From: Bacteroidales bacterium
Lineage (GTDB): Bacteria; Bacteroidota; Bacteroidia; Bacteroidales; GCA-2748055
NCBI GenBank assembly: GCA_029934875.1
Contig: JAOZLK010000122.1
Coordinates: 1 to 6,359, forward strand
Length of the DNA: 6,359 nucleotides
Reading direction: 5' to 3'
Part shown: positions 5,986 to 6,359 of the stretch, piece after piece
Layout of the letters: each line of letters opens with the position of its first letter
How positions within the stretch are numbered: the first letter of the stretch is position 1
Program-made: the position numbers and the translations under genes
Notes under the pieces: model-generated
What the model saw: the letters and a program-made list of their open reading frames with translations, nothing else
What the model was told of the DNA's origin: nothing
Database searches by the model: none

Positions 5986-6359
5986 TTGAGTAAGACCAGA
6001 AATCCAGATCCTGAGACCCTTCGATCGGATCCTGCGTACCAGTTGATTAAAGAGCTGGGATTCCAGGATATAGTCCCCTTTGTCATGGAGCAAATCAGAA
6101 AGAAAGCTTTCTTCCCTGTGCTTTACTTCACGGTAAACCTTGGCATGCTGGTCTTCATCCTTATTCTATCAGCAAAGGGCTTAGCTGATCAAAGCTTAGC
6201 ATGGAAGAGACTACTTATCCAGGCTGGAACAGGGATCCTTGCCGGAAGCATCCTTGTAATCCCCTTTCATGAACTCTTGCATGGCCTGGCCTACAGGATT
6301 CTGGGTGCCAGGAAGATTATTTTTGGTGCTGATCTGTCACAGCTTATCTTCTATGTCAC
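5986..6359 (+). CDS. DUF3267-like putative membrane zincin peptidase (3' truncated by window edge)
   Basis: An open frame on the plus strand runs from after a TAG at 5965-5967 to the window edge. The first in-frame ATG (6085) would discard a plausible charged N-terminus (TRNPDPETLRSDPAYQLIKELGF), so I place the start at the TTG at 5986, giving 124 visible residues. A cytoplasmic amphipathic N-terminus (1-40) is followed by two membrane segments at about 41-63 and 75-97. A HELLH motif at residues 95-99 (HEXXH, the zinc-binding and catalytic signature of zincins) lies at the end of the second segment and is followed by GLAYRILGARKIIFG. A HEXXH motif at the end of a membrane helix fits the DUF3267 putative zincin peptidases, which are predicted to be membrane-embedded; substrates are unknown. 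The third zinc ligand would lie beyond the window. The gene is divergent from the EamA permease. No Shine-Dalgarno sequence is visible before the TTG. Confidence 0.75.
   Translation, partial: MSKTRNPDPETLRSDPAYQLIKELGFQDIVPFVMEQIRKKAFFPVLYFTVNLGMLVFILILSAKGLADQSLAWKRLLIQAGTGILAGSILVIPFHELLHGLAYRILGARKIIFGADLSQLIFYV

Overview
The window reads as chromosomal DNA of a member of the Bacteroidota. Four independent signs support this: a type III glutamine synthetase (GlnN), a DUF3109 protein, the N-terminus of a TPR/OmpA-type protein like those linked to type IX secretion, and promoter elements of the form TAnnTTTG with AT-rich leaders and no clear Shine-Dalgarno sequences. Base composition is moderate and the leaders are very AT-rich. 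I cannot place it below phylum with confidence; an environmental or anaerobic Bacteroidia-like lineage is a guess.

Layout. Positions 1-329 (minus) hold the first 109 codons of a secreted TPR protein that continues off the left edge. Positions 330-494 are an AT-rich spacer with no gene. A rho-independent terminator (495-527, minus) closes glnN, a complete 728-residue type III glutamine synthetase at 551-2737 (minus). The glnN leader (2738-2793) has a good -7 box and a 7-bp inverted repeat just before the start codon. A near-ideal terminator at 2877-2906 (minus) separates glnN from the gene upstream, so glnN looks like its own transcription unit. Upstream of it, three minus-strand genes run in the same direction: an EamA/DMT permease (5025-5924), a cysteine-rich DUF3109 protein (4381-4956) and an M20 metallo-dipeptidase (2931-4301). 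They could be one operon, starting at a -7 box at 5951-5958 and ending at the 2877-2906 terminator. An array of six perfect copies of an 8-bp unit (TAGGTAAG on the minus strand), with degraded copies on both sides, fills most of the gap between the DUF3109 and M20 genes and runs into the last codons of DUF3109. At the right edge, divergent from the permease, is the start of a plus-strand membrane-bound putative zincin peptidase (DUF3267-like, HELLH motif), which appears to use a TTG start and runs off the window.

How the genes fit together. GlnN assimilates ammonium. The M20 enzyme would release amino acids from di- or tripeptides, and the permease would move small metabolites. A loose nitrogen/amino-acid theme is possible, but nothing in the sequence proves a functional link. 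The window is mostly ordinary housekeeping content. The clearest unusual feature is the octanucleotide repeat array. I found no RNA gene, CRISPR array, insertion sequence or new multi-gene system.
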